Shown here piece after piece: positions 15,231 to 23,816 of a stretch of 32,494 bases of DNA. The stretch's first letter is position 1. Each line of letters opens with the position of its first letter. The stretch comes from Bryobacteraceae bacterium (GTDB taxonomy: Bacteria > Acidobacteriota > Terriglobia > Bryobacterales > Bryobacteraceae): NCBI GenBank assembly GCA_025980665.1, contig JAICXC010000057.1:1-32494 (forward strand), read 5' to 3'. The notes beneath the pieces were generated by a model. It was not told the origin of the DNA. It saw nothing but the letters and a program-made list of their open reading frames with translations, and searched no databases. A program made the translations under genes and the position numbers.

Positions 15231-16442
15231 TTACCGTACAAAAAACGCCGGCTTGTCGACGGATGCATCCACCGCGACGTCGAAGAATCCGACCATCATT
15301 TCGTCCCAGCTCTGGTGCCCGTATCGCACGTCGACAGTAGGGTCGGGATTCCTGGGATTCGCCGCGGAGTTGTCATACGTAGCGATCCAGTTGAGCCGGG
15401 TCCCCTTCTTGAGCGGCATAGGCTCGGCGAGCCGGTAGTAAAGCTGCCAGTAAAAATCGTAAGGCTTTACGCGCAACAGCGTCTCCGGAAGCCCGTTGTC
15501 CCTGATCCTGGTGTACTCGAACGCTGTCCCCCTTAAGTGCATGTGTGGGAAGAATCCCAGCAGCAGCGCATCATTCGGCAGAGTGCCCCACACGCTGATC
15601 CGGAAATCGCGCTCCCCCGCCGGGATCAGAAATTTCTCGTTATCCATTTGCAGCGTGAGAACGCGCTTGGCCGGAGGCGCCTTGGCAAACACCATCCCGA
15701 CCTTGATTCGATCGTCCACCGCCTTGCCCGAAGGAGTGTAGTGGACCTCGAACACCAGATCGGACCCGGCCTTCACCAGCTTGGCCATGCCCGCCGGATA
15801 CACGTCCGGTGCACTGCCAGGAGCATATACCGCCAGGATGTCGGCCTTGGTCGGGCCGCGGGTCCAGGTATCGCCGGGCTCGCGAATGTAAACCACCGCG
15901 TGATGCACGACCTGGCGTTCGCTCGGACGCACCTCGACCGATTGCACCCAACGATCCTGCCGGAATCCCGTGGGCACGATGAAGTATTGATACTCGACTG
16001 CTCCTGTCTTCGGGACACGAAACGCGCGCGGCATTTCGATCACGGCGTCGGGTGCCGTATTCGACGCGCCTATGTTCCATCCCTCGGGCCAGGACTTGGG
16101 CGCAGGAGCGTCCGCTTCTCTGCCCTGCTGGGCGCCTGAATCCGCCCATCGTGCCAGCGTCTCGCGCTCAGAGGCGGTCAGCGACCGATCGTTGGAGAAT
16201 TTCCCGCAACACGGATCGGCGAACCAGGGCGGCATCTTGTTTGTGCGCACCGCTTCACGAATGCCCTTGGCCCACGGCCGCGTCTGTTGGTAAGTCGAAA
16301 ACGCCATGGGAGCCATCTGCCCTTCGCGATGGCACTCCTGGCAGCGATTCTGCAAGATCGGTAGGATGTCGCGATAGAAAGTGACCTGCTGCGCCATCAT
16401 CGGCAAACCGAGTAAAACGGCAACAATCGTCCGCGGAATCAC
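15231..16442 (-). CDS. Exported cytochrome c fused to a copper type II monooxygenase-like (PHM/DBM-fold) domain
   Basis: A 403-residue protein with a signal peptide ending at M-M-A-Q and a heme motif C34-Q-E-C37-H38 near the mature N-terminus. M-P-P-W-F-A-D follows, as expected for a heme-ligating methionine loop. The rest resembles the two copper-binding beta domains of peptidylglycine/dopamine monooxygenases: V-V-H-H-A-V-V-Y (first copper site), V-H-Y-T-P-S-G, F-P-H-M-H-L-R-G (second site, His-x-His), and D-E-M-M-V-G-F near the end (the methionine ligand). Homologues are frequent in Acidobacteria and often misnamed thiol-disulfide isomerases. Substrate unknown. The start is GTG with only a weak binding site. 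Confidence 0.82.
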   Translation of the reverse strand: MIPRTIVAVLLGLPMMAQQVTFYRDILPILQNRCQECHREGQMAPMAFSTYQQTRPWAKGIREAVRTNKMPPWFADPCCGKFSNDRSLTASERETLARWADSGAQQGREADAPAPKSWPEGWNIGASNTAPDAVIEMPRAFRVPKTGAVEYQYFIVPTGFRQDRWVQSVEVRPSERQVVHHAVVYIREPGDTWTRGPTKADILAVYAPGSAPDVYPAGMAKLVKAGSDLVFEVHYTPSGKAVDDRIKVGMVFAKAPPAKRVLTLQMDNEKFLIPAGERDFRISVWGTLPNDALLLGFFPHMHLRGTAFEYTRIRDNGLPETLLRVKPYDFYWQLYYRLAEPMPLKKGTRLNWIATYDNSAANPRNPDPTVDVRYGHQSWDEMMVGFFDVAVDASVDKPAFFVR

Positions 16443-16469
16443 TGTCTTTACTATATCGGTGCCGCTTTG

Positions 16470-17525
16470 CTAGTTCCCCGTAACGCTTAAGTTCAACTGC
16501 TCCGCATTGCCCGGGTGCACCACCTGCACCACCGCCTCAGGTGGGATCGAACCGCTCTCCACCATCGCCGCCAGCGGCTGCGTCAGCTTGCGCAAAATCA
16601 CTCGTTTCAACTCCCGAGCTCCGTATTCGCGGCTGGTGCCTCTCGCCAACAGAAACCTCCGCGCACTTGCGTCAAGTTCCAGCGTGAAAGCTCGCTCTTC
16701 TAGCCGATGCGCGATGTGCCGCTCTAGAGCCGCGATCTGCTGATCCAGAATCACGTCCAGCGCCTCGGCATCCAGCGGCTGATACGTGATCACCGCGTCG
16801 ATCCGGTTGACGAACTCCGGAGAAAATTTTCGCTTAACGGCGGCCAACCCTATACTCGACAATTTCCGCAGTGTTCCCTCCCCGGAGCCCGGAACGGCCG
16901 CGCCGAAACCGAAATCCGGCAGCACTTCCTTCCGCATCGCCGAAGCCCCCAGATTGCTGGTCAGAAAAATCAGCGTCCGCTCGAAGTTGACCGACGTGTT
17001 ATCGCCCAGCCGCAACACCGCTTTATCCAGCACCCCCAAGAGCAAGCGGGTCATGCTGGGCGCGGCCTTCTCGATTTCATCGAATAGGATCAGCGCCAGA
17101 TGCGATCCTTCGCTCGTCACCGCCCCAAGCTTCTGCTGCGTCAGCATGGGCGGCGTTTCCCGATGCCCCAGATATCCCGGAGGTGCGCCAATCAGCTTGG
17201 CGATTTCATGCTCCATCTGGAACTCGCCGCAGTCGATGCGAAGGAGGCTTTTCTCATTCCCGTGCAGGGTATCCGCCAGCGCCTCTACCGTTCGTGTTTT
17301 ACCGGTACCGGTGGGACCCAGCAGCAGGAATACTCCCGCCGGGCGCCCTTCAGGCGCCAGCCCCGCACGATACATTTGCACGTAAGGAACAATCTCCGCG
17401 ATGGCGTGAGTCTGACCAACGAGGCGGGTCGCAAGCTGCTGCGTGAGTTCCTCCCGCCCGCTTGTAGGAGTGGGGAAACTCAGGACGTTCCGACGGGGAC
17501 GGATTGGAATGGGTTGGCCGCGCAC
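16470..17525 (-). CDS. Stand-alone Clp-type AAA+ ATPase (single D2-like module)
   Basis: A 351-residue protein made of one AAA+ module like the second ATPase domain of ClpA/ClpB. Walker A is G70-P-T-G-T-G-K-T77, the pore loop G-A-P-P-G-Y-L-G lies near residue 115, and Walker B is L-I-L-F-D149-E150. Sensor 1 is F-L-T-S-N, the arginine finger is F-V-N-R-I-D, and sensor 2 is G-A-R-E-L-K-R in a C-terminal small domain. It lacks the N-domain, first ATPase domain and zinc finger, and no ClpP-binding loop was recognised. Threading of substrate is possible given the aromatic pore loop; the partner is unknown. Start GTG at 17525 with GAGA 7 nt upstream. Confidence 0.85.
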   Translation of the reverse strand: MRGQPIPIRPRRNVLSFPTPTSGREELTQQLATRLVGQTHAIAEIVPYVQMYRAGLAPEGRPAGVFLLLGPTGTGKTRTVEALADTLHGNEKSLLRIDCGEFQMEHEIAKLIGAPPGYLGHRETPPMLTQQKLGAVTSEGSHLALILFDEIEKAAPSMTRLLLGVLDKAVLRLGDNTSVNFERTLIFLTSNLGASAMRKEVLPDFGFGAAVPGSGEGTLRKLSSIGLAAVKRKFSPEFVNRIDAVITYQPLDAEALDVILDQQIAALERHIAHRLEERAFTLELDASARRFLLARGTSREYGARELKRVILRKLTQPLAAMVESGSIPPEAVVQVVHPGNAEQLNLSVTGN

Positions 17526-17593
17526 ACTTCATTCTCGGTGTGCCGTGCGTGGCTTAATGGGGGGCGCAGTGCTAAGAGTTGGGAAACACTGCG

Positions 17594-17812
17594 TTATTTA
17601 TGGCGGTAGGTGATGCGTCCTTTGGTCAAATCGTACGGGGAAAGCTCTAAAGTGACCCGATCGCCAGCCAGAACCCGGATGCGATTGCGGCGGAGTTTGC
17701 CAGCGAGGTGCGCCAGCACACTACGCTCTTGATCCAACTGGACACTGAACAGGCCGCTGGGAAATTTCTCAACTACAGTTCCAGTGACTTCAATGCAATC
17801 TTCTTTACTCAT
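17594..17812 (-). CDS. infA: Translation initiation factor IF-1
   Basis: A 72-residue single OB-fold protein that binds the ribosomal A site during initiation. It has [47 protein letters not shown] at the expected places and the family's full length. GGGAGGACG precedes the ATG. It is not beside ribosomal protein genes, so it may be an additional copy. An inverted repeat with a 7-bp stem (17565-17593) lies just past its stop but has no T-run. Confidence 0.96.
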   Translation of the reverse strand: MSKEDCIEVTGTVVEKFPSGLFSVQLDQERSVLAHLAGKLRRNRIRVLAGDRVTLELSPYDLTKGRITYRHK

Positions 17813-17828
17813 CGTCCTCCCAGAGGTG

Positions 17829-17858
17829 ATTATACACGGTAGGCACTTCCGATAGAAT
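17829..17858. promoter_or_regulatory. Face-to-face divergent promoters of infA and the TPR membrane protein
   Basis: On the minus strand TATAAT (17834-17829) lies 17 nt from TTCTAT (17857-17852), placing infA transcription near 17822. On the plus strand TAGAAT (17853-17858) lies 10 nt before the ATG at 17869. The -35 of one overlaps the -10 of the other, so the two promoters probably compete. Confidence 0.5.
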
Positions 17859-17868
17859 CTTAACCCAG

Positions 17869-18999
17869 ATGGTCGAAAACCTTGGCACGCTGCTTCAACT
17901 TTATTACCGGCCCTCCCGCGCGCTGAGTAAGATTCTGGACTCCGGGAGCCTTATCCTGGCGGTCGTGGTGGCCGCGGTTTTGGGCTTGATACCGTCAGGC
18001 GAAGGTATCAGCCGCCCGGTGCTCCTCGCGGTGCTTTTCGTGCCTGCATGTGTCGCGATCATATCGCTATGGGATCACCTCGGCAGCATCGGAGTCGTGC
18101 TTCGCCGCGACTATTCCCCGTTGCTCGTCTGTGCCTTGATGTGCTGGATCGCCGCCAGCGTTCCGGGCGTGCTCGCCAGCTTCCTCGCACCTGCGTTCAT
18201 TTTCTGGATCCACCTGGCTATGGATCTATATTTCGTGGCCTTGGCTGCCATCGCCGTTCGTACCGTCTTCGGCGCGGGAATCGGCAAAGCCATTGGAACC
18301 GTGTTGGGCGGCTTGATCGCAACCGTCGCAGGCTATGTCGCCTACGAAACCTTCGGCGGAATGCTGTCTTATTTCGCCTCACCGCTCGTACTCCTCTGGC
18401 TGTATTTCCTGTTCCGTCCCAATCTCGATATGTTCAGGGGCCTTGGTGGCGGCCTGCGCTCGGGCCAAAACTTCCGGCGGAACCTGGACGCATTGACGGT
18501 CAATCCGCGCGATTCCGATGCGCACTACCAGCTCGGCTTGATCTATCAGCAGCGCCGCAATTACGCGGAAGCGATTTCCCGGTTCACAAAAGCCATCGAA
18601 ATCGATCCAGGGGAGACGGATGCGCAACATCAATTGGGCATCATCGCCCTGGAGCAGAAGCGCTACGAAGACGCCCGCCGGCACTTCGCCGCCGTTTTGG
18701 CTCTGGACGACAAGCATTCCTCGAGTGAAGCCTGGCGCGGCCTGGGCGCGGCCGACCTGCAACTTGGGAAAACCGAGCAGGCGCTGGCCGAGCTTCAGAA
18801 ATATACCGACCGCCGCGAGTTCGATCCCGAGGGTTTGTATTGGCTGGGCATAGCCTTCAAAAAGCTCGGGCGCACTGCGGAAGCCCGCGACGCATTTCAG
18901 CGCGCAATCGAAGCCGCCCGCACGTCCCCGCCCCACCGCCGGCGATACACGTCAGCTTGGGGCCGCCAAGCCAAAGCTGAGCTGAAAACATCAAGCTGA
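17869..18999 (+). CDS. Integral membrane protein with C-terminal TPR repeats
   Basis: A 376-residue protein. Residues about 28-180 hold five or six membrane segments in a compact, Yip1-like hydrophobic block. From about residue 215 the chain consists of tetratricopeptide repeats ([40 protein letters not shown]), ending in a basic tail. The TPRs would lie on one face of the membrane to bind a partner. The ATG at 17869 has no ribosome binding site and is close to a -10 hexamer. The 3' end overlaps the convergent methyltransferase gene by 9 nt. Role unknown. Confidence 0.8.
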   Translation: MVENLGTLLQLYYRPSRALSKILDSGSLILAVVVAAVLGLIPSGEGISRPVLLAVLFVPACVAIISLWDHLGSIGVVLRRDYSPLLVCALMCWIAASVPGVLASFLAPAFIFWIHLAMDLYFVALAAIAVRTVFGAGIGKAIGTVLGGLIATVAGYVAYETFGGMLSYFASPLVLLWLYFLFRPNLDMFRGLGGGLRSGQNFRRNLDALTVNPRDSDAHYQLGLIYQQRRNYAEAISRFTKAIEIDPGETDAQHQLGIIALEQKRYEDARRHFAAVLALDDKHSSSEAWRGLGAADLQLGKTEQALAELQKYTDRREFDPEGLYWLGIAFKKLGRTAEARDAFQRAIEAARTSPPHRRRYTSAWGRQAKAELKTSS

Positions 19000-19653
19000 C
19001 CCCGCGGCCAGCGCTATTCGGAAGGCCGGCCGGAACACCCGAGCCTCTGGACTCCGCAACCCAGCTTGCCGAGCCAAATCCTCCAACTCCCTGCGATGAA
19101 ATGCCGCCTCCACCGAGATCGCCCCATCATGCACCGTCACGGGATCCCAGCCCAGCAGCGGGCGGCTCCAGGCAATGAAGTAATACGGAATCGGATTCCG
19201 CTCCAGGTCGATCACCAGGACGGCTTTGCGAGCCAGCGCTCCAAAATCCCGCAATAGCTCGACCACGCGGTCATCTGAAAAATGATGCAGGAACAGGGAA
19301 CAGAAGACGTAGTCGAAGCTCCCGGCGCGAAACGGCAAGCGGAACGCATCGCCGGCGACTCGCTGTCCCGAAGAGCTCTTTAGGTGTGTTTCGAGGTAAT
19401 CTAGCAAGGTAACCTTCGCTGCCGGATACCACCGTTCGATGCAGGCTCCCATGTCCCCGGACGCTGCCCCGACATCCAAAATCGAAAACGGCTGGCCGTC
19501 CGGAACGTTCTGCCGGAGCAGGCTGCGGAGCGTCGAATGCCCTCCCCAGTACCGGTTGATCCGTACCAGGTCGGCTAAACTCGCACGGGCCTGATCCGGC
19601 GGCAGCGTATCGAGGACTTCCGGCACAATCAGGCGTTTACCCAGGCAGTGCAT
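18991..19653 (-). CDS. Class I SAM-dependent methyltransferase
   Basis: A 220-residue protein with the Rossmann methyltransferase core: motif I F-S-I-L-D-V-G-A-A-S-G-D-M-G, an acidic residue after the second strand (L-L-D-Y), G-D-A-F-R-L-P-F (motif II region), and S-F-D-Y-V-F-C-S-L-F-L-H-H-F. The N-terminal helix region R-I-N-R-Y-W-G-G-H-S-T-L-R is typical of a bacterial small-molecule methyltransferase family. Substrate unknown; no biosynthetic partner lies beside it. Start ATG at 19653. Confidence 0.88.
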   Translation of the reverse strand: MHCLGKRLIVPEVLDTLPPDQARASLADLVRINRYWGGHSTLRSLLRQNVPDGQPFSILDVGAASGDMGACIERWYPAAKVTLLDYLETHLKSSSGQRVAGDAFRLPFRAGSFDYVFCSLFLHHFSDDRVVELLRDFGALARKAVLVIDLERNPIPYYFIAWSRPLLGWDPVTVHDGAISVEAAFHRRELEDLARQAGLRSPEARVFRPAFRIALAAGSA

Positions 19654-19694
19654 CCTGTTCCCGACCCACTCTACTAGTACTCTAATGCTACTGC

Positions 19695-19700
19695 TAAAAT
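19695..19700 (+). promoter_or_regulatory. -10-like element for the coiled-coil protein gene
   Basis: TAAAAT lies 31 nt before the GTG start at 19732. The leader contains AAAGGAG about 8 nt before the start, so this transcript appears to be conventionally led, unlike several neighbours. No clear -35 was found. Confidence 0.4.
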
Positions 19701-19731
19701 AGGTCGAGAGTTCCGTAAAGGAGACTACACT

Positions 19732-20628
19732 GTGAGCGATAGCTTTGATCCTTCCGGCAGTTCTTCCAGCCCGAAGATTCCAATACTTTTTGGGGCCGTG
19801 GTAGCTCTGGTGGGAGCATCCCTATACCAGTTCTATGAGGTTCGGCAGGTCCGCTCGGAGTTGGAAACCACGCGCGATGCCTTGATGGACCAGATTGCGA
19901 AAGTGCACGAAACCACCGCGGTTTCGAGCAAAACCAATCGCCAGTCCGTCGATTCGCTGAAGACGCAGATGGATGAGGCGCGCCGCCAGGCCAGCATTCT
20001 GGCCGGCCAAGCCAAGATCGATGCCAGCAAGCATGCCGATGAACTGGCTGCGAAACTGGAGAAGGCTCAACAGGACCAAGCCGCGAAAGTGGCTGAAACC
20101 GCCGCCGCCGTTTCCAGCGTTACAGGCGAAGTTTCAAAGGTGAAGGACGACGCCAACACCACGAAGACGCGCGTGGGCGAAGTCTCCACGGATTTGGCCA
20201 GCGTCAAGACCGACGCCGCTGCCACAAAAGCTGAACTCGAGAAGACCATTTCCGACCTCAAGAGCACGAAGGGCGATCTCGGGGTGCAAAGCGGGCTGAT
20301 CGCGACCAATGGCAAAGAGCTGGCGGCCCTGCGCGCTCTAGGCGAGCGTAATTACACGGAATTCCGGCTGACCAAGGAAAAGACGCCACGTAAAGTCGGT
20401 GACGTCCAGATGCGCCTGAAGGCGGCCGACATGAAAAAGAACCGCTATACCATCGAGCTGATTGCCGATGACAAGCTGGTCGAGAAGAAAGATAAAACCA
20501 TCAATGAGCCGGTGCAGTTCATGTTGAGCCGGGCGACCCAGCCGTTTGAGATCGTCGTGAACGAAGTGAAGAAGGATATGATCGCGGGCTACATCTCGTC
20601 CCCCAAAGTTCAACAGACGCGCAACTAG
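19732..20628 (+). CDS. Single-pass membrane protein with a long coiled coil
   Basis: A 298-residue protein starting at GTG (19732) behind AAAGGAG. One membrane segment (about residues 16-33, I-P-I-L-F-G-A-V-V-A-L-V-G-A-S-L-Y) is followed by a helical heptad region to about residue 200, rich in Ala, Lys, Asp and Thr (repeating K-T-D-A-A-A-T-K-A-E-L-E-K-T pattern). The C-terminal 95 residues form a beta-rich globular domain. It is closed by a strong terminator, so it is probably monocistronic. Function unknown; it may act as an envelope-spanning or scaffold protein. Confidence 0.82.
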   Translation: MSDSFDPSGSSSSPKIPILFGAVVALVGASLYQFYEVRQVRSELETTRDALMDQIAKVHETTAVSSKTNRQSVDSLKTQMDEARRQASILAGQAKIDASKHADELAAKLEKAQQDQAAKVAETAAAVSSVTGEVSKVKDDANTTKTRVGEVSTDLASVKTDAAATKAELEKTISDLKSTKGDLGVQSGLIATNGKELAALRALGERNYTEFRLTKEKTPRKVGDVQMRLKAADMKKNRYTIELIADDKLVEKKDKTINEPVQFMLSRATQPFEIVVNEVKKDMIAGYISSPKVQQTRN

Positions 20629-20648
20629 TTTCTCCTTGTAAACGACAA

Positions 20649-20677
20649 GGGCGGGCCCTCACGGGTCCGCCCTTTTT
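20649..20677 (+). terminator. Strong intrinsic terminator of the coiled-coil gene
   Basis: GGGCGGGCCC, loop TCAC, GGGTCCGCCC (10 bp including one G-T pair), followed directly by TTTTT. A smaller hairpin CCTTGT-N5-ACAAGG (20634-20650) overlaps its foot. Confidence 0.92.
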
Positions 20678-20704
20678 ATTGCCGGATTGTTCTTTGCTGT
20701 GCGT

Positions 20705-21214
20705 CTACTTCTGTGCGACGGTACCAGCTCCGCCCCAGGTGTCCCGGTTACGAGTAGTCTTCCAGTAGCCATCGCCCCACCAGCTGGTGTTGGCGACTTT
20801 TGGGCTATAACGTTCGATGATGCCGAGCACGCCATCCACGGATGTCTTCGACATCTCAATCGTCATGGTCTGATCCCGGCCGTTTCCGTCCGTAAAGGCC
20901 AGCTTCATCTGTTGCGTTTCCGTCTTGACCAGCCGCTTGGGGAGCGCCCAGACTTTATACAAAGGCTCCGGTTCCGGAGTGTGAGGCGTAACCGATCCTA
21001 GCTCCGCTTTCGAAATCTGCGCGTACGGGATTTGAACGCTATGTAGCGGAGTCTTCAGTTCCAAAGACTGCGGGTTATTCAGGTACAAAGTCGCGCCGGT
21101 ATTGGGCGAAAGCCCGGCGACATTTCCGTCGATATAGGTAACAATCGTCGAATCGGCGGCTGCCAGGAGCCCGCCGGTAAGAATCGTGAGTGTGGAGAGA
21201 GTCAAAAAGCGCAT
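20705..21214 (-). CDS. Small exported protein of unknown function
   Basis: A 169-residue protein with AAAGGACCACC before the ATG at 21214 and a signal peptide (RFLTLSTLTILTGGLLAAA). The body is beta-rich, with Y-I-D-G-N-V-A-G, I-P-Y-A-Q-I-S-K-A-E-L-G, and a repeated polar segment, ending in a Trp-rich part (S-W-W-G-D-G-Y-W-K-T-T-R-N-R-D-T-W). The I-x-Y-x-x-I-S-x-A-E-L pattern recurs in acidobacterial exported proteins of unknown role. It is convergent with the coiled-coil gene and divergent from the S9 peptidase gene. Confidence 0.72.
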   Translation of the reverse strand: MRFLTLSTLTILTGGLLAAADSTIVTYIDGNVAGLSPNTGATLYLNNPQSLELKTPLHSVQIPYAQISKAELGSVTPHTPEPEPLYKVWALPKRLVKTETQQMKLAFTDGNGRDQTMTIEMSKTSVDGVLGIIERYSPKVANTSWWGDGYWKTTRNRDTWGGAGTVAQK

Positions 21215-21300
21215 GGTGGTCCTTTCCAGAGAAATGATCGACAGGCTAGTGGATGAGCTTTAGATCTATCAGCGCCCTAGTACTATGCGAGAATCGGCTC

Positions 21301-23376
21301 GTGGGTAAATCGCTTCTCGCCTGTTTGCTGGCGCTCAGCCCGATATTTGGGGCCGATCCCATTGAACGGTATCTGAACGCTCCGTTCGCATCGGAGCTGG
21401 TGGCGGCGCCGGGTGGTGGCGAAGTCGCCTGGATCCTGGACGAAGCCGGAGCAAGAAACCTTTGGGTGGCCGCCGCCCCGGATTTCAAGGCTCGCCGGCT
21501 CACTTCCTATAAGGATGATGACGGCCAGGACTTGGGCGACCTGGCCTGGAGCGCCGACGGACGTTTTCTGGTGTACACGCGCGGTGGCGATCTCGAAACT
21601 AACGGCGATATTCCGAATCCCAGGAATCTTCCTGAGACGCCGGAGCAGGCCGTCTACGCGATCCTCTTCGATGGTGGTGCTCCCAGGAAACTGAGCGACG
21701 GCCACGGGCCCACCGTTTCGCGCGACGGCCGGGTTGCATTCCTAAAGAACGGCCAGATCTGGATGACCACGCTGGACGCGGAAAAGACCGGCGCGAAGCC
21801 AGAGGAGGCAGTCCACACCAAGGCTTCCTCGTATGAATTGCAATGGTCACCAGATGGCGCCGCGCTCGCGTTCACCAGTTATCGCGGCGGTCACAGCTTC
21901 ATCGGCGTTTACCGGATCGCAAGCAAATCCGTCACCTACTTGGATCCCAGCGTCGATCACGACAACTCCCCCGTATGGAGTCCGGATAGCCGCCGCATTG
22001 CATTTGTCCGCCGCGCGTATTCTTCCGCGATATCCGTCGGTCCGGTGCGCGATGCGCAAACTCCCTGGTCCATTCGAGTCGCGGACGCGACGACAGGCGC
22101 GGGCCGTGCTGTGTGGCATGCCGAAAAAGGCCCCGGCAGCGCATTTCGCGGAATGGAGGCGGAAAGTCAGATCCTGTGGGCCGACGGTGACCGTCTGGTG
22201 TTTCCCTGGGAGCGCGACGGTTGGCTCCATCTTTATTCGGTACCGGCGGATGCCGGACACGCCCAGTTACTGACTCCCGGCGAGTTTGAAATCGAGCAGG
22301 TCTCGCTCTCGCGCGATCGGCGCGAGATACTCTTCTCTTCCAATCAGGACGATATCGATCGCCGCCACGTGTGGCGCGTGGCCGCATCAGGCGGCAAAGT
22401 GTCACCGATTCTCGGATCGCAACTTGGCGAAGGGATTGAATGGGGGCCAGTGGACGTAGCCGGCGGAGCCATCGCGTTCCTGCGTTCAAGCGCCACCGAA
22501 ATCAGCCGTGCGGCAGTGAAGATCGGCAACGCGCCAGTCCGCGATCTGGCGCCCGATTCAATCCCAGCGGATTTCCCTAAAGATCTGGTCAAGCCCCAGC
22601 AGGTGATCTTCCCCTCCTCGGACGGCCTCCAGATCCATGGTCAGCTCTTCCTGCCCGCGGGGGGCGCCGCCGCGAAACACCCTGCCGTGATCTTCTTTCA
22701 CGGAGGCTCAAGGCGGCAGATGCTGCTGGGCTATCACTACCGGCGTTATTACTCGAATGCCTATGCGATGAACCAGTATCTGGCCGCCCGTGGATTTGTC
22801 GTGCTCAGCGTGAACTACCGCAGTGGCATCGGCTACGGACTGAATTTTCGCGAAGCTCTGAATTTCGGCAACTCCGGAGGCAGCGACTTTAACGATGTCA
22901 TGGGCGCGGGACTCTACATGGCCTCTCGGCCGGACGTCGATCCCAAACGCATCGGCGCGTGGGGCGGATCTTACGGAGGTTATCTGACCGCCATGGCGCT
23001 GGCACGGGCCAGCAACTTATTTGCTGCGGGCGTGGACATGCACGGCGTCGAGGACTGGAGCATTCGCGGGGATCGCCAGCTCACCGCACTCAATGTGGAT
23101 GAGCTCCGCGAAATCGAGCGTACGGCGCTGCAATCGTCGCCATTGGCCGACGTGAAGAACTGGCACTCGCCCGTGCTGCTGATTCATGGCGATGACGATC
23201 GCAACGTCGCCTTCAATCAGACGGAACGGCTGGTGGAAGCTCTGCGAGCGCAAGGCGTGGACTTCGAAGAACTCATCTTCCCCGGAGAAGTACACGAATT
23301 CTTGCTGGAAGAGAGCTGGATCAAGGCTTATCGCGCAGCGGGCGATTTTCTAGCGCGGAAACTCAAACCACAATAA
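21301..23376 (+). CDS. Exported S9 family serine peptidase (prolyl oligopeptidase/acylaminoacyl peptidase type)
   Basis: A 691-residue protein from the GTG at 21301, which begins a signal peptide (GKSLLACLLALSPIFGA). An ATG at 21253 is possible but would add 16 unusual residues, and TACTAT at 21281-21286 fits a -10 for a near-leaderless transcript at 21301. The N-terminal part (to about residue 430) is a WD40-like beta propeller, with repeated W-S-P-D-x-x-x-I/L-A-F units. The C-terminal alpha/beta hydrolase holds the triad: S557 in W-G-G-S-Y-G-G, D633 in H-G-D-D-D-R-N-V, H665 in E-V-H-E-F. It probably cleaves short peptides in the periplasm. Confidence 0.92.
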   Translation: MGKSLLACLLALSPIFGADPIERYLNAPFASELVAAPGGGEVAWILDEAGARNLWVAAAPDFKARRLTSYKDDDGQDLGDLAWSADGRFLVYTRGGDLETNGDIPNPRNLPETPEQAVYAILFDGGAPRKLSDGHGPTVSRDGRVAFLKNGQIWMTTLDAEKTGAKPEEAVHTKASSYELQWSPDGAALAFTSYRGGHSFIGVYRIASKSVTYLDPSVDHDNSPVWSPDSRRIAFVRRAYSSAISVGPVRDAQTPWSIRVADATTGAGRAVWHAEKGPGSAFRGMEAESQILWADGDRLVFPWERDGWLHLYSVPADAGHAQLLTPGEFEIEQVSLSRDRREILFSSNQDDIDRRHVWRVAASGGKVSPILGSQLGEGIEWGPVDVAGGAIAFLRSSATEISRAAVKIGNAPVRDLAPDSIPADFPKDLVKPQQVIFPSSDGLQIHGQLFLPAGGAAAKHPAVIFFHGGSRRQMLLGYHYRRYYSNAYAMNQYLAARGFVVLSVNYRSGIGYGLNFREALNFGNSGGSDFNDVMGAGLYMASRPDVDPKRIGAWGGSYGGYLTAMALARASNLFAAGVDMHGVEDWSIRGDRQLTALNVDELREIERTALQSSPLADVKNWHSPVLLIHGDDDRNVAFNQTERLVEALRAQGVDFEELIFPGEVHEFLLEESWIKAYRAAGDFLARKLKPQ

Positions 23377-23379
23377 GTA

Positions 23380-23404
23380 GCGGCCGTTTTGATGCGGCCG
23401 CATC
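23380..23404. repeat. GC-rich palindrome between convergent genes
   Basis: GATGCGGCCGCATC (23391-23404) is a perfect 14-bp palindrome. GCGGCC at 23380-23385 can also pair with GGCCGC at 23396-23401. It lies in the 32-nt gap between the S9 peptidase stop and the RRM protein stop. No T-run follows, so a terminator role is uncertain. Confidence 0.35.
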
Positions 23405-23408
23405 GATT

Positions 23409-23696
23409 CTACCGTCGCGGAGGACGTACCGCGCCACCCTCGCGCGGAGCCATGGGACGGGCTTCGTTTACCACCAGCGTTCGGCCCATCAGTTCTTTCC
23501 CGTGGCAAGTATCGACGGCGCGCTGCGCGGCGGCGTCATCGTTAATTTCCACGAAGCCAAAGCCTCGAGCCTGACCTGTAAAGCGATCGCGCATAACCGT
23601 CACCGAGTCCACATTCACGCCTGCATCTGCAAAGAGACTCTGGACATCCGTCTCGTTCGCACCGTACGGCAGATTTCCAACGAAAAGCTTCTTCAC
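23409..23696 (-). CDS. Small RNA-binding protein with one RRM domain
   Basis: A 95-residue protein. The GTG at 23696 is the best start: AGGAG lies 7 nt before it and it begins directly at V-K-K-L-F-V-G-N-L-P, the RNP2 motif. Longer frames from ATG at 23717 or beyond lack a binding site. RNP1 reads A-R-G-F-G-F-V-E-I. The C-terminal tail is Arg/Gly/Pro-rich, typical of the glycine-rich small RNA-binding proteins of bacteria that are often cold-induced. RNA targets unknown. Confidence 0.9.
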   Translation of the reverse strand: MKKLFVGNLPYGANETDVQSLFADAGVNVDSVTVMRDRFTGQARGFGFVEINDDAAAQRAVDTCHGKELMGRTLVVNEARPMAPREGGAVRPPRR

Positions 23697-23804
23697 CGGA
23701 GCACTCCTGACTGTCATTGGAGACAACAGCATCCAAGTACGCGAAATATTATGTCAAAAAGGCGTTTCCGAGTCAAAAAGGATACAAGGCGCCGGGACCG
23801 CTGT

Positions 23805-23810
23805 TAAAAT
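23805..23810 (+). promoter_or_regulatory. -10 element for the bacilliredoxin gene (leaderless)
   Basis: TAAAAT lies 6 nt before the GTG at 23817, so transcription would start at or next to the start codon. No ribosome binding site is present. Confidence 0.5.
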
Positions 23811-23816
23811 CGAACC

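Noticed and set aside
17565-17593. Terminator after infA
   Set aside because: The stem is 7 bp with a 15-nt loop and no T-run follows on the minus strand, so it is only noted as a hairpin.
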